From the NCBI GenBank assembly GCA_963737545.1, contig CAVTTH010000004.1, positions 310,001 to 374,000 of the forward strand: DNA of 64,000 nucleotides, in the 5' to 3' direction. A program made the translations under genes and the position numbers. The DNA is from CAVTTH01 sp963737545. Lineage in GTDB: Bacteria; Verrucomicrobiota; Verrucomicrobiia; Chthoniobacterales; UBA10450. This document shows positions 25,462 to 34,673 of the stretch, piece by piece; the first letter of the stretch is position 1, and every line of letters begins with the position of its first letter. The notes beneath the pieces were generated by a model. That model was not told where the DNA came from. It saw nothing but the letters and a program-made list of their open reading frames with translations, and searched no databases.

Positions 25462-26578
25462 GATTGGATGGTTCCGAGTCTGTTTGGTCGTCCGACTCTT
25501 TCGCCACCTTACTGATATCAGGTTTGGGGAACACTTTCAAACGCTCGCGGATAATCCGGGCGCGCAAATGGTCGCGCTCCTCCGCGTTTAGCTTCTGTTG
25601 CGAACTTTTTTGCAGATGTGCGGGCTGAGTGTCGATGAACAATTCGTCGATCGGCAAACGCCGGTCTTCTGGGAACGCGCCCAAGTCGACACCAAGTTTC
25701 ATAATCGAAAGAAGATTCAAAGCCTCCTTCGACGTCATGGCGTGCGCGTAGGTGAGGACACCATAAGCGCGACCGATTTGGTCCCACAACGTGTTCGATT
25801 TTTTCTGAATCAAAACCTGCCGCGCGTCGTGTTCCTTTTCGATGATCGTTTCGATCACTTTGGTCAACCGGTTGATGATCTCGTCCTCCTTCTCGCCCAG
25901 CGTCGTCTGATTGGAAATCTGGAAGAGATTGCCCATCGCCTCGGTGCCTTCACCGTAGAGCCCGCGCACGGCGAGCCCGATCTTGTTCACGGCTTGAATG
26001 ACCTGATTAATCAGTTCACTCAAAACAAGACCGGGCAAATGCAGCATGGCCGAGGCGCGCATGCCGGTGCCGACGTTGGTCGGACAGGCCGTGAGATAGC
26101 CAAGCTTCGGATCGTAGGCGAAATCGACTTTGCTTTCGAGCGCGCTGTCCACCTTGTCGACCAGTTTGAAGGCGCTCTTCAATTGCAAACCGGAGCGGAT
26201 CGATTGCATGCGCAAATGATCTTCTTCGTTGATCATGATGCTGAGCGTTTGCCGCCGGTTCATGACAATGGCGCTGCCGGCGCTTTTGGCCGCGTGTTCG
26301 CGGCTGATCAAATGCCGCTCGACCAGCACCTGTTTTTCCAGAGCAGAAAGATCCTGAAGCGCTTCCGAAAATGAATCCTGCATTTCCGGCAACTCATCCA
26401 CGCGCGGTTTGATCAGCTCGAGAATTTGCGTCCGCTCGGCTTTCTTCGCCCAGCCGGGAAACGCCCGGTCTTTTAGGTTCCGCGCCAGCCGCACGCGGCT
26501 GCTGACGACAATTTGATGATGCGGTCCTTCGCCCCGCAACCACTCCCCCGCGCTGGAAATAACATTGGAAAATTTCAC
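25454..26578 (-). CDS. mcsB: Protein-arginine kinase McsB
   Basis: 374 residues, phosphagen-kinase fold. S-S-R-V-R-L-A-R-N-L at 26-35 and N-E-E-D-H at 117-121 (catalytic acidic loop) are present, as is C-P-T-N-V-G-T-G at 165-172. R-D-H-L-R-A at 335-340 is the phosphoarginine-sensing RDxxRA motif described for Firmicutes McsB. Catalytic and allosteric parts therefore both look intact. It phosphorylates arginines to mark proteins for ClpC-ClpP. It overlaps mcsA by four bases and clpC by eight. The repressor gene ctsR, which precedes mcsA in Firmicutes, is absent. Confidence 0.95.
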   Translation of the reverse strand: MKFSNVISSAGEWLRGEGPHHQIVVSSRVRLARNLKDRAFPGWAKKAERTQILELIKPRVDELPEMQDSFSEALQDLSALEKQVLVERHLISREHAAKSAGSAIVMNRRQTLSIMINEEDHLRMQSIRSGLQLKSAFKLVDKVDSALESKVDFAYDPKLGYLTACPTNVGTGMRASAMLHLPGLVLSELINQVIQAVNKIGLAVRGLYGEGTEAMGNLFQISNQTTLGEKEDEIINRLTKVIETIIEKEHDARQVLIQKKSNTLWDQIGRAYGVLTYAHAMTSKEALNLLSIMKLGVDLGAFPEDRRLPIDELFIDTQPAHLQKSSQQKLNAEERDHLRARIIRERLKVFPKPDISKVAKESDDQTDSEPSNHE

Positions 26579-27111
26579 GATGACCTCGCCAATTCGTGTT
26601 CGAGTTGCCTGATCTGATCGCGGATGGAAGCCGCCGTTTCGTAGTTTTCTTCCTGAACAGCTTTTTGGAGATCCTCGGTCAGCGTCCGCATGCGATCGCT
26701 TAATTCGATGTCGCGATAGGCTCGCTGCGGAAGCTTACCCACGTGCTTGGTGCCCTTGTGCATCGCCTTGAGCAACGTCGACAACGCTTCACCGAAAGTG
26801 ACATAACAAGCGCTGCAACCGAGGCGGCCTGTCTTCTTGAAATCCGCCTGCGTGAAACCGCAAACCGGACATCTCTGGGTCGGCCCGCCCTTCTCAATTT
26901 CTTCGGCCGCTCCGATGCCCAACAACAGGTCAGCCAGGGCAAAGCCGGTCGGATCCTGCACCCCTTTTTCCTTCGAGCAAGCATCGCAGAGATTCACCTT
27001 CTGCATCTTGCCTTCCAGAATTTGGGTCAGGAAGACAGTCGCGTCATTGCATTTGCAAACATCACACAGCATCTCTTCTATATTAGACTTTGGAAGCGCG
27101 GAAACATTCAA
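26575..27111 (-). CDS. mcsA: McsA, zinc-finger activator of McsB
   Basis: 178 residues with four CxxC pairs (16-19, 42-45, 81-84, 99-102), forming two zinc fingers, and a C-terminal UVR domain (D-L-Q-K-A-V-Q-E-E-N-Y-E-T-A-A-S-I-R). It activates McsB. The start is TTG at 27111, preceded by the strong ribosome site GAGGAGG; a more usual N-terminus (M-L-C-D-V-C) would begin at ATG 27072. It is first in the mcsA-mcsB-clpC operon. Confidence 0.92.
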   Translation of the reverse strand: MNVSALPKSNIEEMLCDVCKCNDATVFLTQILEGKMQKVNLCDACSKEKGVQDPTGFALADLLLGIGAAEEIEKGGPTQRCPVCGFTQADFKKTGRLGCSACYVTFGEALSTLLKAMHKGTKHVGKLPQRAYRDIELSDRMRTLTEDLQKAVQEENYETAASIRDQIRQLEHELARSS

Positions 27112-27159
27112 CTCCCTCCTCTTTGAGCACCTTCTGCGCCGAGTGCCCGGCGCCGGAGC

Positions 27160-28176
27160 TCAGGAAAAGATAGGCGTACCGCTCTCCCGTGTTATCTCCC
27201 GGAAACGACCGATCATGCGCATGCTGATCGCCCCCGGCTTACCCGTACCAATCAGGCGGCCATCTGCCTTGATCACCGGAATGATTTCCGCCGCTGTCCC
27301 GGTCAGAAAACATTCGTCTGCAATGAAGACATCGTGCCGTGTGATCTCCGATTCGGAAATTTTGATTCCCAACTCCGCCGCCAGCTCGAACACAACCGAA
27401 CGAGTGATTCCGCGCAGCGCGCCCGCAGAAATCGGCGGTGTAAAAATTTGTCCACGTTTGATAATAAAGATGTTGTCGGCCGTGCATTCGGACACGTTGC
27501 CGGCATCGTTTAACATCAGCGCCTCATCCGCGCCGGCCAGGTTCGCTTCAATTCGCGCAAGAACGTTGTTTAGATAATTGAGCGATTTAACCGCGGGATT
27601 CAGCGCGGCCGGGGCCGTCCGCCGTGTAGCACAAGTAACAACGGTGAGACCGTTCTTGTAAGCGGACTCTGGGTAAAGCGTGATCGTCATCGCAATAATG
27701 ATCACGCTCGGGCGCTTACATTGCACCGGATTCAAACCGAGATTTCCGACACCGCGCGTCACCACCAGACGCACGTAACCCTCGCGCAAATCATTTCGCC
27801 GGATCGTCTCCAATAGCGCGTCGGACATTTCGCGCAGAGTCATCGGTATCTCCAGGCAAATGGAACGCGCGGAATCCCACAACCGCTCAAGATGTTCCTC
27901 CAGACGAAAGACTCGCCCGTTGTAGAACCGGATGCCTTCGAAAATTCCGTCGCCGTAAAGCAATCCGTGATCGAAGACGGAAATCTTGGCGTCCGCTTCG
28001 GAATAAAATTCGCCGTCGATGTAAATTTGCGTTGCCGCCGATGCGCCTTTTGCCGCTCGAGATTTTGTTTCGCCTGTCTGCCTAACGACAGCCTTCTTGG
28101 CCGCGTCCAGACCGGTGGATTCGTCGATCACCATTTCGCCTACGCCAGTGCTCGCTTCCGTATCTTTCGTAATCAC
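27160..28176 (-). CDS. ilvE: Branched-chain amino acid aminotransferase
   Basis: PLP enzyme of fold type IV that transfers amino groups to and from Leu, Ile and Val. The core begins I-Y-I-D-G-E-F-Y near residue 50, and F-D-H-G-L-L-Y-G-D-G-I-F-E-G follows. The PLP lysine is in A-V-K-S-L-N-Y-L-N-N, and E-C-T-A-D-N-I-F-I is present. The first ~48 residues from GTG 28176 are a polar, low-complexity extension; ATG at 28134 is an alternative. It ends 49 bases before the mcsA start region and may share its transcript. Confidence 0.9.
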   Translation of the reverse strand: MITKDTEASTGVGEMVIDESTGLDAAKKAVVRQTGETKSRAAKGASAATQIYIDGEFYSEADAKISVFDHGLLYGDGIFEGIRFYNGRVFRLEEHLERLWDSARSICLEIPMTLREMSDALLETIRRNDLREGYVRLVVTRGVGNLGLNPVQCKRPSVIIIAMTITLYPESAYKNGLTVVTCATRRTAPAALNPAVKSLNYLNNVLARIEANLAGADEALMLNDAGNVSECTADNIFIIKRGQIFTPPISAGALRGITRSVVFELAAELGIKISESEITRHDVFIADECFLTGTAAEIIPVIKADGRLIGTGKPGAISMRMIGRFREITRESGTPIFS

Positions 28177-28245
28177 AGGAAAACGTTCGGCGGTTCAAAA
28201 CGCAATTCAAGCGGCAATTGGAGCGCAGCGGCGAGGGTTCGCCGA

Positions 28246-28917
28246 TTACTCCAGCAGCCCATCCACGATCCGCATCTGTCGATTGCCCAACCCCGCCAGA
28301 CGATTGTCATGGGTCACTACAAGCAGCGTCTTGTTTCGATCGCGCGCCAGATTGAGCAACAGCTCAATGATCGCGTCGCCGGTCCGGGAATCGAGATTGC
28401 CCGTCGGTTCATCGGCAAAAATAATATCAGGATCGTTCGTCAGAGCCCGCGCAATCGCGACCCGCTGTTGCTCGCCGCCGGAAAGTTCAGCCGGGAGATG
28501 TTGCAAGCGTTCGCCCAGGCCCACCGCCTCAAGACTCTTTCCGGCGACGTCATGTCCCGTTCGCCGGCCGATCATTCCCGGCAGCATGACATTTTCCAGT
28601 GCGGTCAGTTCCGGAAGGAGAAAATATCCCTGAAAGACAAATCCCATCTTCTCGTTCCGCAGTTTTGCCTGCGACGATTCGTTACCGGTGTAAAGACGGC
28701 GGCCTTCAAATTCCACGTGGCCCGATTCCGGCCGTTCCAATCCTGCGAGCGTGTAGAGCAGAGTCGTCTTGCCGGCCCCGGAAGGGCCGCAGAGAAAGAC
28801 AGCTTCGCCATGCGCTACCTCGAGCGATATTCCGCGCAACACTTCAATGCGCCGGCTCCCGATGCGAAAGGAGCGACGCAGATCAGAAGCGACGAGTTGC
28901 GGTCTTGTTGAGTCCAT
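28246..28917 (-). CDS. ABC transporter ATP-binding protein, LolD/MacB type
   Basis: 223 residues from ATG 28917; a longer reading from 29010 runs through a terminator. Walker A is C-G-P-S-G-A-G-K-T-T, Q-loop F-V-F-Q-G-Y, signature L-S-G-G-E-Q-Q-R-V-A-I-A-R-A, Walker B I-I-F-A-D-E-P-T-G-N-L-D, and the switch histidine is in V-T-H-D. Length and the P-T-G-N-L-D motif fit the LolD/MacB/FtsE group, which drives lipoprotein release or export. The matching membrane protein is not adjacent. Confidence 0.9.
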   Translation of the reverse strand: MDSTRPQLVASDLRRSFRIGSRRIEVLRGISLEVAHGEAVFLCGPSGAGKTTLLYTLAGLERPESGHVEFEGRRLYTGNESSQAKLRNEKMGFVFQGYFLLPELTALENVMLPGMIGRRTGHDVAGKSLEAVGLGERLQHLPAELSGGEQQRVAIARALTNDPDIIFADEPTGNLDSRTGDAIIELLLNLARDRNKTLLVVTHDNRLAGLGNRQMRIVDGLLE

Positions 28918-28991
28918 TCCAATGCGGGCGCGGGAACTATTGCCCCGGAGAACAGGGAAATACAAGGTTCGCTCGCTTCGGCGCGCGCCGA

Positions 28992-29027
28992 CTCCAGAAA
29001 AAAGCCGCACGATGAATTCATCGTGCG
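28992..29027 (-). terminator. Rho-independent terminator
   Basis: A perfect palindrome at 29002-29027 (13-base arms, GCCGCACGATGAA and its complement). On the minus strand it is followed by a T run (TTTTTTCTGG). It lies 25 bases after the stop codon of the peptidoglycan-binding gene and before lolD-like, so it should end the former's transcript. Confidence 0.85.
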
Positions 29028-29051
29028 GCCCCGAAGTTGCGTAGTTCGATC

Positions 29052-29938
29052 CTAGCCTACGCCCAGCGTGGCCAGCGTCGGCTCATCGATGCTCGAAGTG
29101 ATCGCCAGTCCATGATCGGCTTGAAAAGCCGTAATCGCCCGGCGAGTCATTGGCCCGATTACACCGTCGATTGGGCCGGCATAATAACCGTCGCGTTGCA
29201 GTTGAACCTGAACAGTTACAACCACCTGATCCGGCGCCAGGCCATTGTATCCGTAGATGGGACCATCATACTGATAAACGTAGTCCGGATAGTAGCCCCA
29301 GGCCGGATACCAATATCCAGCATCCCAGTAGTACGGCGCACCGAAGTAGAACGTGATCCGCGGATAATTGCTGTGCCACCAGCCGCGATCATGATATCGC
29401 CGCGAATAATTCCGGAACGCGGCGTAATTCTGGCCGCTGAACTGGTTGCTTCGCCAGTTATTGTTAACGGTCACGTGGCGATTAACGCCGATTTGTCGGT
29501 TCGTCGCCACGTTCGCGGCCGAGCGCTTGGCGTTGAGGTTTGCCGTTCGGTTAACACTCAGGTTCCGCGCACGATTGATCGCGACATCGCTCCGCGCATT
29601 TCGTGGCGAACTTGACGGGTAGCAGCGACGTTTGCGTTTCGATTGCGAACCGTGCGAACTTGGTCGCTTCGTCGATAGTATTGACGAGCAACAGCCGTTG
29701 AATTCGCTTTCGGTGTCGCATGCTGAGCGCGTTGGCTCACTCGCGGACTCGTAACAGCACGCTGCGTTTGGGCTCTCCCGGCACTTCTCACATGCGAGCT
29801 GCCCGGTGCTTTCTGAACGCTCGTTACCCGAGCTTTCCCCTTGCCCTTGGCTTGCGTTTTGGGCTTAGCCGCTTCGCCCGACGCCGCCAGCGCGAGCGCG
29901 AGACTTCCAATGCATATTGAATATAGAATTCGTTTCAT
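29052..29938 (-). pseudogene. Secreted peptidoglycan-binding-domain protein, frameshifted
   Basis: Two frames make one protein. The first (29938 down to 29558, 126 residues) has a signal peptide (R-I-L-Y-S-I-C-I-G-S-L-A-L-A-L-A-A-S) and a basic, Ser/Thr/Gln-rich stretch. The second, readable back to at least 29630, runs on as N-R-A-R-N-L-S-V-N-R-T, then an Asn/Arg/Tyr/Trp-rich part (G-A-P-Y-Y-W-D-A-G-Y-W-Y-P-A-W-G-Y). It ends in a PG_binding_1 domain with G-P-I-D-G-V-I-G-P-M-T-R-R-A-I and a closing L-A-T-L-G-V-G. Joining them needs a gain of one base between about 29575 and 29640. This is the only frameshift in the window in that direction. Probably an envelope protein. Confidence 0.65.
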
Positions 29939-30022
29939 GATTCTGATTTTCCCTCCATTTTCCGTTGGAGATTTAGACCAGTTTGTGAAACGATTTATTC
30001 AACGTCGTTAACTATCTCAATT

Positions 30023-30494
30023 TCAGAACGCTGCGTTTGCTTCTTGTTGACGGACCGCTTCGAAAAGGACAATGGCCACCGCCGTCGCCAGATTCAGGCT
30101 GCGCGCGCCGAGCATCGGAATCGTGATGCAACTGTCGATGTTCTCCGCAAGCAAAGTCTCAGGCAGTCCCTTTGTTTCGCGACCGAAGACGAGGAAATCA
30201 CCGCGCTCGAAATTTCACTCTGTAGTAGGCGCTTTTCGTTTTCGTAGTCAGAAAGAAGTACCGCGCGCCGGCGGGCTGCGCGCGTTGCAACTCGGCCAGC
30301 GAATCCCACATCCTCAGATCGACGTCGTCCCAATAATCGAGGCCGGCGCGCTTCAATTGTCGATCTTCCAGCGAAAAACCGAGCGGCTTCACCAAATGCA
30401 AAGTCGAGCCGGTCGCCAGACACAGCCGGCCGACGTTCCCGGTGTTGGGTGGAATCTCCGGCTCGATCAGGACGACGTTGAACACGACTGCCAA
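30023..30494 (-). pseudogene. trmL: tRNA (cytidine/uridine-34-2'-O)-methyltransferase TrmL, frameshifted
   Basis: SPOUT methyltransferase of the tRNA wobble ribose. Frame 1 (30494-30198) gives the N-terminus with I-E-P-E-I-P-P-N-T-G-N-V-G-R-L-C and L-D-Y-W. Frame 2 gives the rest: G-D-F-L-V-F-G-R-E-T-K-G-L-P, then I-P-M-L-G-A-R-S-L-N-L-A-T-A-V-A-I-V-L (the SAM knot) to TGA at 30023-30025. Removing one base near 30209 restores K-F-E-R-G-D. All motifs survive, so a sequence error is as likely as decay. Confidence 0.8.
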
Positions 30495-30515
30495 CGTCGC
30501 TCCTGAAATCGATAA

Positions 30516-31511
30516 CTACAATTTGCTCGCGACAAACTTCTCCAGCTTCACGATATCAGCCGCGAACTTGCGAATGCCTTCCGACGTTTTCTCTGTCGCC
30601 ATCGCGTTCTCATTCAGCAAGTATCGAAACTTCTTTTCGTCTAACTCCAACCTGTCGATCTTCGCGCTCTTCTCTTTTTCAGGATCCAGCTTGCGCTGCA
30701 CAGATTCGTACGAGTCCGACAATTTATCGAGTAACTCGGGACTGATCGTGAGCAGATCGCAACCGGCGAGTTCGAGGATCTGTCCGACATTGCGGAAGCT
30801 CGCGCCCATGACCTCAGTCTTGTAACCGAACTTCTTGTAATAGGCGTAAATCTCCTGCACCGATTGCACGCCCGGATCTTCCGGACCGGAGTAATCGCGT
30901 TTGTTCGCCGCTTTGTACCAATCGTAAATCCGGCCGACGAACGGCGAGATAAGTTCAATGCCCGCTTCCGCACATCGCACTGCCTGCGGCAGTGAAAACA
31001 TCAGCGTCAGATTGCAATTGATCCCCTCCTTCTCAAGTTGTTCGCCCGCGGCAATCCCCTCCCACGTCGAAGCAATTTTGATGAGCACGCGCTCGCGCGG
31101 GATCTTGCGCACTTCGTAAAGCTTGATCAACTGCCGGGCTTTCTTGATCGAACCTTCGGTGTCGAATGAAAGCCGCGCATCCGTTTCCGTCGAGACACGA
31201 CCGGGAACGATCTTCAAAATCTCGCTGCCAAATTGCACGAGCAAATGATCGATGACGTCTTCGATCTGTGCGGCTCCGCTCAATCCGGAGTTTTTCCGGT
31301 TAGCCAAAACCTCATCGAGGAGATGAAAATACTTCTCCTGCTGGGTGGCGGCGAAGATCAAGCTGGGATTCGTCGTCGCGTCGCGCGGCTTGAATTCCTT
31401 GATCGATTCGAAATCGCCGGTGTCGGCAACGACAACGGTGAATTTTTTCAACTGTTCGAGCTGATTCAGCTTCGTGCCCGTTGTTTCCTTCTCAAGCGTG
31501 CCAGTGCTCAT
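30516..31511 (-). CDS. tal: Transaldolase (TalB type)
   Basis: 331 residues. Pentose-phosphate enzyme that moves a dihydroxyacetone unit through a Schiff base. D-A-T-T-N-P-S-L is at about 44-51, catalytic lysine in L-I-K-I-A-S-T-W-E-G (classic transaldolase B motif), N-L-T-L-M-F-S and S-P-F-V-G-R-I-Y-D-W-Y. Length fits the TalB class. ATG 31511. It stands 21 bases from trmL and may be co-transcribed with it. Confidence 0.95.
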   Translation of the reverse strand: MSTGTLEKETTGTKLNQLEQLKKFTVVVADTGDFESIKEFKPRDATTNPSLIFAATQQEKYFHLLDEVLANRKNSGLSGAAQIEDVIDHLLVQFGSEILKIVPGRVSTETDARLSFDTEGSIKKARQLIKLYEVRKIPRERVLIKIASTWEGIAAGEQLEKEGINCNLTLMFSLPQAVRCAEAGIELISPFVGRIYDWYKAANKRDYSGPEDPGVQSVQEIYAYYKKFGYKTEVMGASFRNVGQILELAGCDLLTISPELLDKLSDSYESVQRKLDPEKEKSAKIDRLELDEKKFRYLLNENAMATEKTSEGIRKFAADIVKLEKFVASKL

Positions 31512-31567
31512 CTTCCTTCTTCCTCCAGGTTAACGTCTCGATTCCGTCTCCCGAAGAATACTACTGG

Positions 31568-32517
31568 TCAGCTGGAAAGGACAGTGTCAATCTGCTGCAA
31601 TTCCTCGTCGGAGAATTTCAAATTCTCCAGCGCTTTCGCGTTTTCTTCGATCTGCTCGACATCCGATGCTCCGGTCAATGCGCTGCAAATTTCCGGTCGA
31701 CGCAAAACCCAGGCGATTGCCATCTGCGGGAATGTCTGCCCGCGTGCTTCAGCGATCTTGATTAGTTTTCGAACCTTGTCACGCAACGAAGGCGTGACCT
31801 TATCCCGATGCTCCTTGCTCCAGAGTGTGGCCGCGCGGGACTCCACAGGAAGGTCTTCCAGATATCTTTTCGTGAGCAGACCTTGCGCGAGCGGCGAGAC
31901 GGCAATGACCCCGGCGCCTCCATTACGGATCGTCGCAAAGCTCGTGTTCGCTCTCGCGCTGGACCAGATTGTAAACGACCTGCTGCGCAACGATCGGCGA
32001 TCGATTCGGCTGCCGGCTCTGCGACAACGCCTCCGCTAACGCCTGGCCCGAGTAGTTGCTCAATCCGAGGTAAAGGGCTTTGCCGCTGCGGACGATTTCA
32101 TCGAATGTCGCCAGCGTTTCTTCCAGGGGCGTTTCGGGGTCGGGCCGCTCGCGAATAAAAGATATCCACATAATCGAGCCCGAGGCGCTGAAGTGATTGA
32201 TCGAGATTCGCCAGCAGCGATTTGCGCGACCCGCCGCCTCCATAAGGTCCCGGCCACATCGGGACACCGGCTTTGGTTGAAACGATGATTTCGTCGCGCG
32301 GCATCTCCCGCAAAATCCGGCCGATCACCAGTTCGGCGCGCCCCGGTACTTTTCCGAAGTGGTTCGCCAAATCAAAATGCGTGATGCCAAGGTTGAACGC
32401 CCGGAAAATGCACTCGCGCGCGATTTCCCCCCCGCGATATCCGCCGAATGTTTCCCACGCGCCTAACGAGATCGCGGGAAGCTTCAGTCCGGAGTTTCCG
32501 CAGTTACGATATGCCAT
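31568..32517 (-). pseudogene. Aldo/keto reductase (YghZ-like), two frameshifts
   Basis: NADPH-dependent oxidoreductase TIM barrel, similar to L-glyceraldehyde-3-phosphate reductase. It starts M-A-Y-R-N-C-G-N-S-G-L-K-L-P-A-I-S-L-G-A-W at 32517. A first frame break near 32148-32154 lies between D-Y-V-D-I-F-Y-S and R-P-D-P-E-T-P-L-E-E-T. A second near 31936-31943 lies between Y-N-L-V-Q-R-E and A-T-I-R-N-G-G-A-G-V-I-A. Removing one base at each point (a G or A, then one T of a run of three) restores a full ~316-residue enzyme ending at 31568. Catalytic D-x-A-N-H-F and K are present. Confidence 0.75.
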
Positions 32518-32622
32518 CCGATCGTAACGCGATGTTTCGGCAGAAAATTGATGCCAGCTCAACCGATCGCGCTGGACTGGTCTCACCCCGCGCGGGGTTC
32601 GCTTGATGACTTCGGCCATAAA

Positions 32623-34041
32623 TTAGACTGGAACCGAGTGCGGCTGCGTTGTTGCGCGCTTCGATTTCAGCGCCTGACGGACAAAGTTGTTGCCGATCTC
32701 CCACATCGGACCAGGAAATTTACGGCAGTCCGTCAGCACGGCGTCGAGCGCGTTGACAAAGAGATCGACTTCGCGTTCGTCGATCATCAGCGGAGGCAGA
32801 ATTTTCAATACGTCCATTCCGTGTCCAGCGACCTGCGTGAGAATACGATGACGCGCGAGCAACTGGGTCACGACCATTTGTGGAAAAAGAACTTCGTCGA
32901 CTTTGTGCAGAAGCTTCCACGCCATTCGCATCTTGAACTCAGTCGGTTCGTGAAACTCGATCCCGATCATCAGGCCCTTCCCGCGCACTTCCTTGATGAA
33001 TGAATGTTTCGCGCGCAAAGCATCCACTCGTTCCATGATCGCGCCACCCATTCTGGCCGAGTTTTCGACGAGATTTTCCGAATCAATCACGTCGAGCACG
33101 GCCAGTCCGCATGCCATCGCGAGGTTGTTACGTCCGAACGTGGTCGAATGCACGACGCAGCGATCCATTCGACTGAAGGTCTTCTGGTAAATCGCGCGGC
33201 GCGCGACGATGGCGCCGCATGGCACGTAACCGCCGCTCAATGTCTTCGCCAGCGTGATGATATCTGGCTCCAGATTCCAATGCTGGAATCCAAACATCTT
33301 CCCCGTCCGCCCGAGCCCGGTTTGGACTTCGTCTGAAACAAGGAGTGTTCCGTGCCGGCGGCAAAGCTCTTGAGCATGAACAAAGAAATCGGTCTGCGGA
33401 GATTTACAGCCCTTGCCCTGCACCGGCTCGATCACGAATGCAGCGACATCGCGCTTCGATAATTCGCGCTCGAGCGCCACGATATCGTCGAGTGCGATGC
33501 GGGTTTCGAATCCTTCCATCAACGGGCCAAAGCCTTCCGTAAAACTCTCGCAGCCCATGAGTGAGAGTGAGCCGAGGCTTAATCCGTGAAATGCGCTTTC
33601 GAGCGAGAGCACGCGCTTTCGTCCCGTCGCGGCGCGGGCAAACTTCAGCGCGCCTTCCATGGCCTCGGTGCCGGAGTTGCAAAAGAAAACTGCGTCGAGA
33701 TGCGACGGCGTCCGTTTCGTGATCGCTTCCGCGAGGAGGCCGCTCAGGAGCGAGCAATCCATCTGCACCATGTTCGGCAGATCGAGATCGAGCACGTCGC
33801 GAATCGCCTTTTTTACCACCGGATGATTGCGCCCGATGTTAAAGACGCTGTAGCCGCTCAGGAAATCGAGATAGGCGGCGTTATCCATGTCGTAGAGGTA
33901 GGCGCCTTCCGCCCGCGCATAGACCTTGTCGAATCCGATGACGCGCTGCGCCGCCACGAGCGTGCGGTTGATGTGGCGATGATGCAGCTCGTAGTTCTCG
34001 CCGAGCCGCGCCGCGATTATCTCCTTGAGATCAAAAGGCAT
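32623..34041 (-). CDS. Class III aminotransferase (ornithine/acetylornithine-like)
   Basis: 472 residues, ATG 34041 (a TTG six bases earlier is also open). PLP fold type I, subgroup II: N-S-G-T-E-A-M-E-G-A-L-K-F-A-R, E-P-V-Q-G-K-G (E in the omega-aminotransferase position), S-D-E-V-Q-T-G-L-G-R-T-G, and the PLP lysine in L-A-K-T-L-S-G-G-Y-V. The N-terminus has an extra ~40 residues. Which amine is used is not clear; ornithine-type or a diamine/amino-polyol substrate is possible. Confidence 0.8.
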   Translation of the reverse strand: MPFDLKEIIAARLGENYELHHRHINRTLVAAQRVIGFDKVYARAEGAYLYDMDNAAYLDFLSGYSVFNIGRNHPVVKKAIRDVLDLDLPNMVQMDCSLLSGLLAEAITKRTPSHLDAVFFCNSGTEAMEGALKFARAATGRKRVLSLESAFHGLSLGSLSLMGCESFTEGFGPLMEGFETRIALDDIVALERELSKRDVAAFVIEPVQGKGCKSPQTDFFVHAQELCRRHGTLLVSDEVQTGLGRTGKMFGFQHWNLEPDIITLAKTLSGGYVPCGAIVARRAIYQKTFSRMDRCVVHSTTFGRNNLAMACGLAVLDVIDSENLVENSARMGGAIMERVDALRAKHSFIKEVRGKGLMIGIEFHEPTEFKMRMAWKLLHKVDEVLFPQMVVTQLLARHRILTQVAGHGMDVLKILPPLMIDEREVDLFVNALDAVLTDCRKFPGPMWEIGNNFVRQALKSKRATTQPHSVPV

Positions 34042-34077
34042 CAGCAATGCTCTGCGATGTAAGCGTGGAACGCAAAC

Positions 34078-34584
34078 CTACGGTTTCCAGTCCCGATGGG
34101 CAACGTATGCGCCGGTCTGAAGATTAGTGCGGCCAACTTTGTGATGGTCGAGCTGTTCCGCCAGCCATTGGAACCATTCCCAGCTCTTCTGCGTCCCGGT
34201 GCGCTCGCGTTCCTCGAGGACGAACGGCCGGAACTTCCGCCAGGCGATGCGCGCCATGCCGCCGATGAGGTCGTCGGCCACCGACAATGGGACGATCCGG
34301 GCGAAAACAGAGTAACCGATGCCTTCCATGATGGTCGCGATTTTCAGCGCTGCCTCCAGAACGCGCTTGTTGTTTTCCAGTTCCGCGGCGGTCGTTCCCT
34401 CGGGAATCGACGCGACAATCATCGAGGAACTCATCCACTCCGGAGTCATGAGCGCCTGCACGGCGGCGAAGGCGGCACGCTCCTCGCGTTCGCGGCGTGC
34501 GCGGCGCATTTCGATCACGCCAAAGGCGACGCCGGTGAGAACCGTGAGAGCCGTCGCGACATTCGCAATCGTCGATAAATCCAC
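34078..34584 (-). CDS. DUF4760-like membrane protein
   Basis: 168 residues with one N-terminal transmembrane helix (A-N-V-A-T-A-L-T-V-L-T-G-V-A-F-G-V-I-E) followed by a basic R-R-A-R-R-E-R-E-E-R segment, the pattern seen in DUF4760 proteins. The soluble part has the mark V-F-A-R-I-V-P-L-S-V-A-D-D-L-I-G-G-M. Function unknown. It is divergent from purL, 89 bases apart, so the two share a promoter region. Confidence 0.6.
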   Translation of the reverse strand: MDLSTIANVATALTVLTGVAFGVIEMRRARREREERAAFAAVQALMTPEWMSSSMIVASIPEGTTAAELENNKRVLEAALKIATIMEGIGYSVFARIVPLSVADDLIGGMARIAWRKFRPFVLEERERTGTQKSWEWFQWLAEQLDHHKVGRTNLQTGAYVAHRDWKP

Positions 34585-34673
34585 TTTTCGATTTTAGCAA
34601 TTTCGGCGGCAAGGAGGAATGAAATTTCTTTGCCGATTGCACTCTGCGATATGGCCTTTAACGTGCGTTCTCG

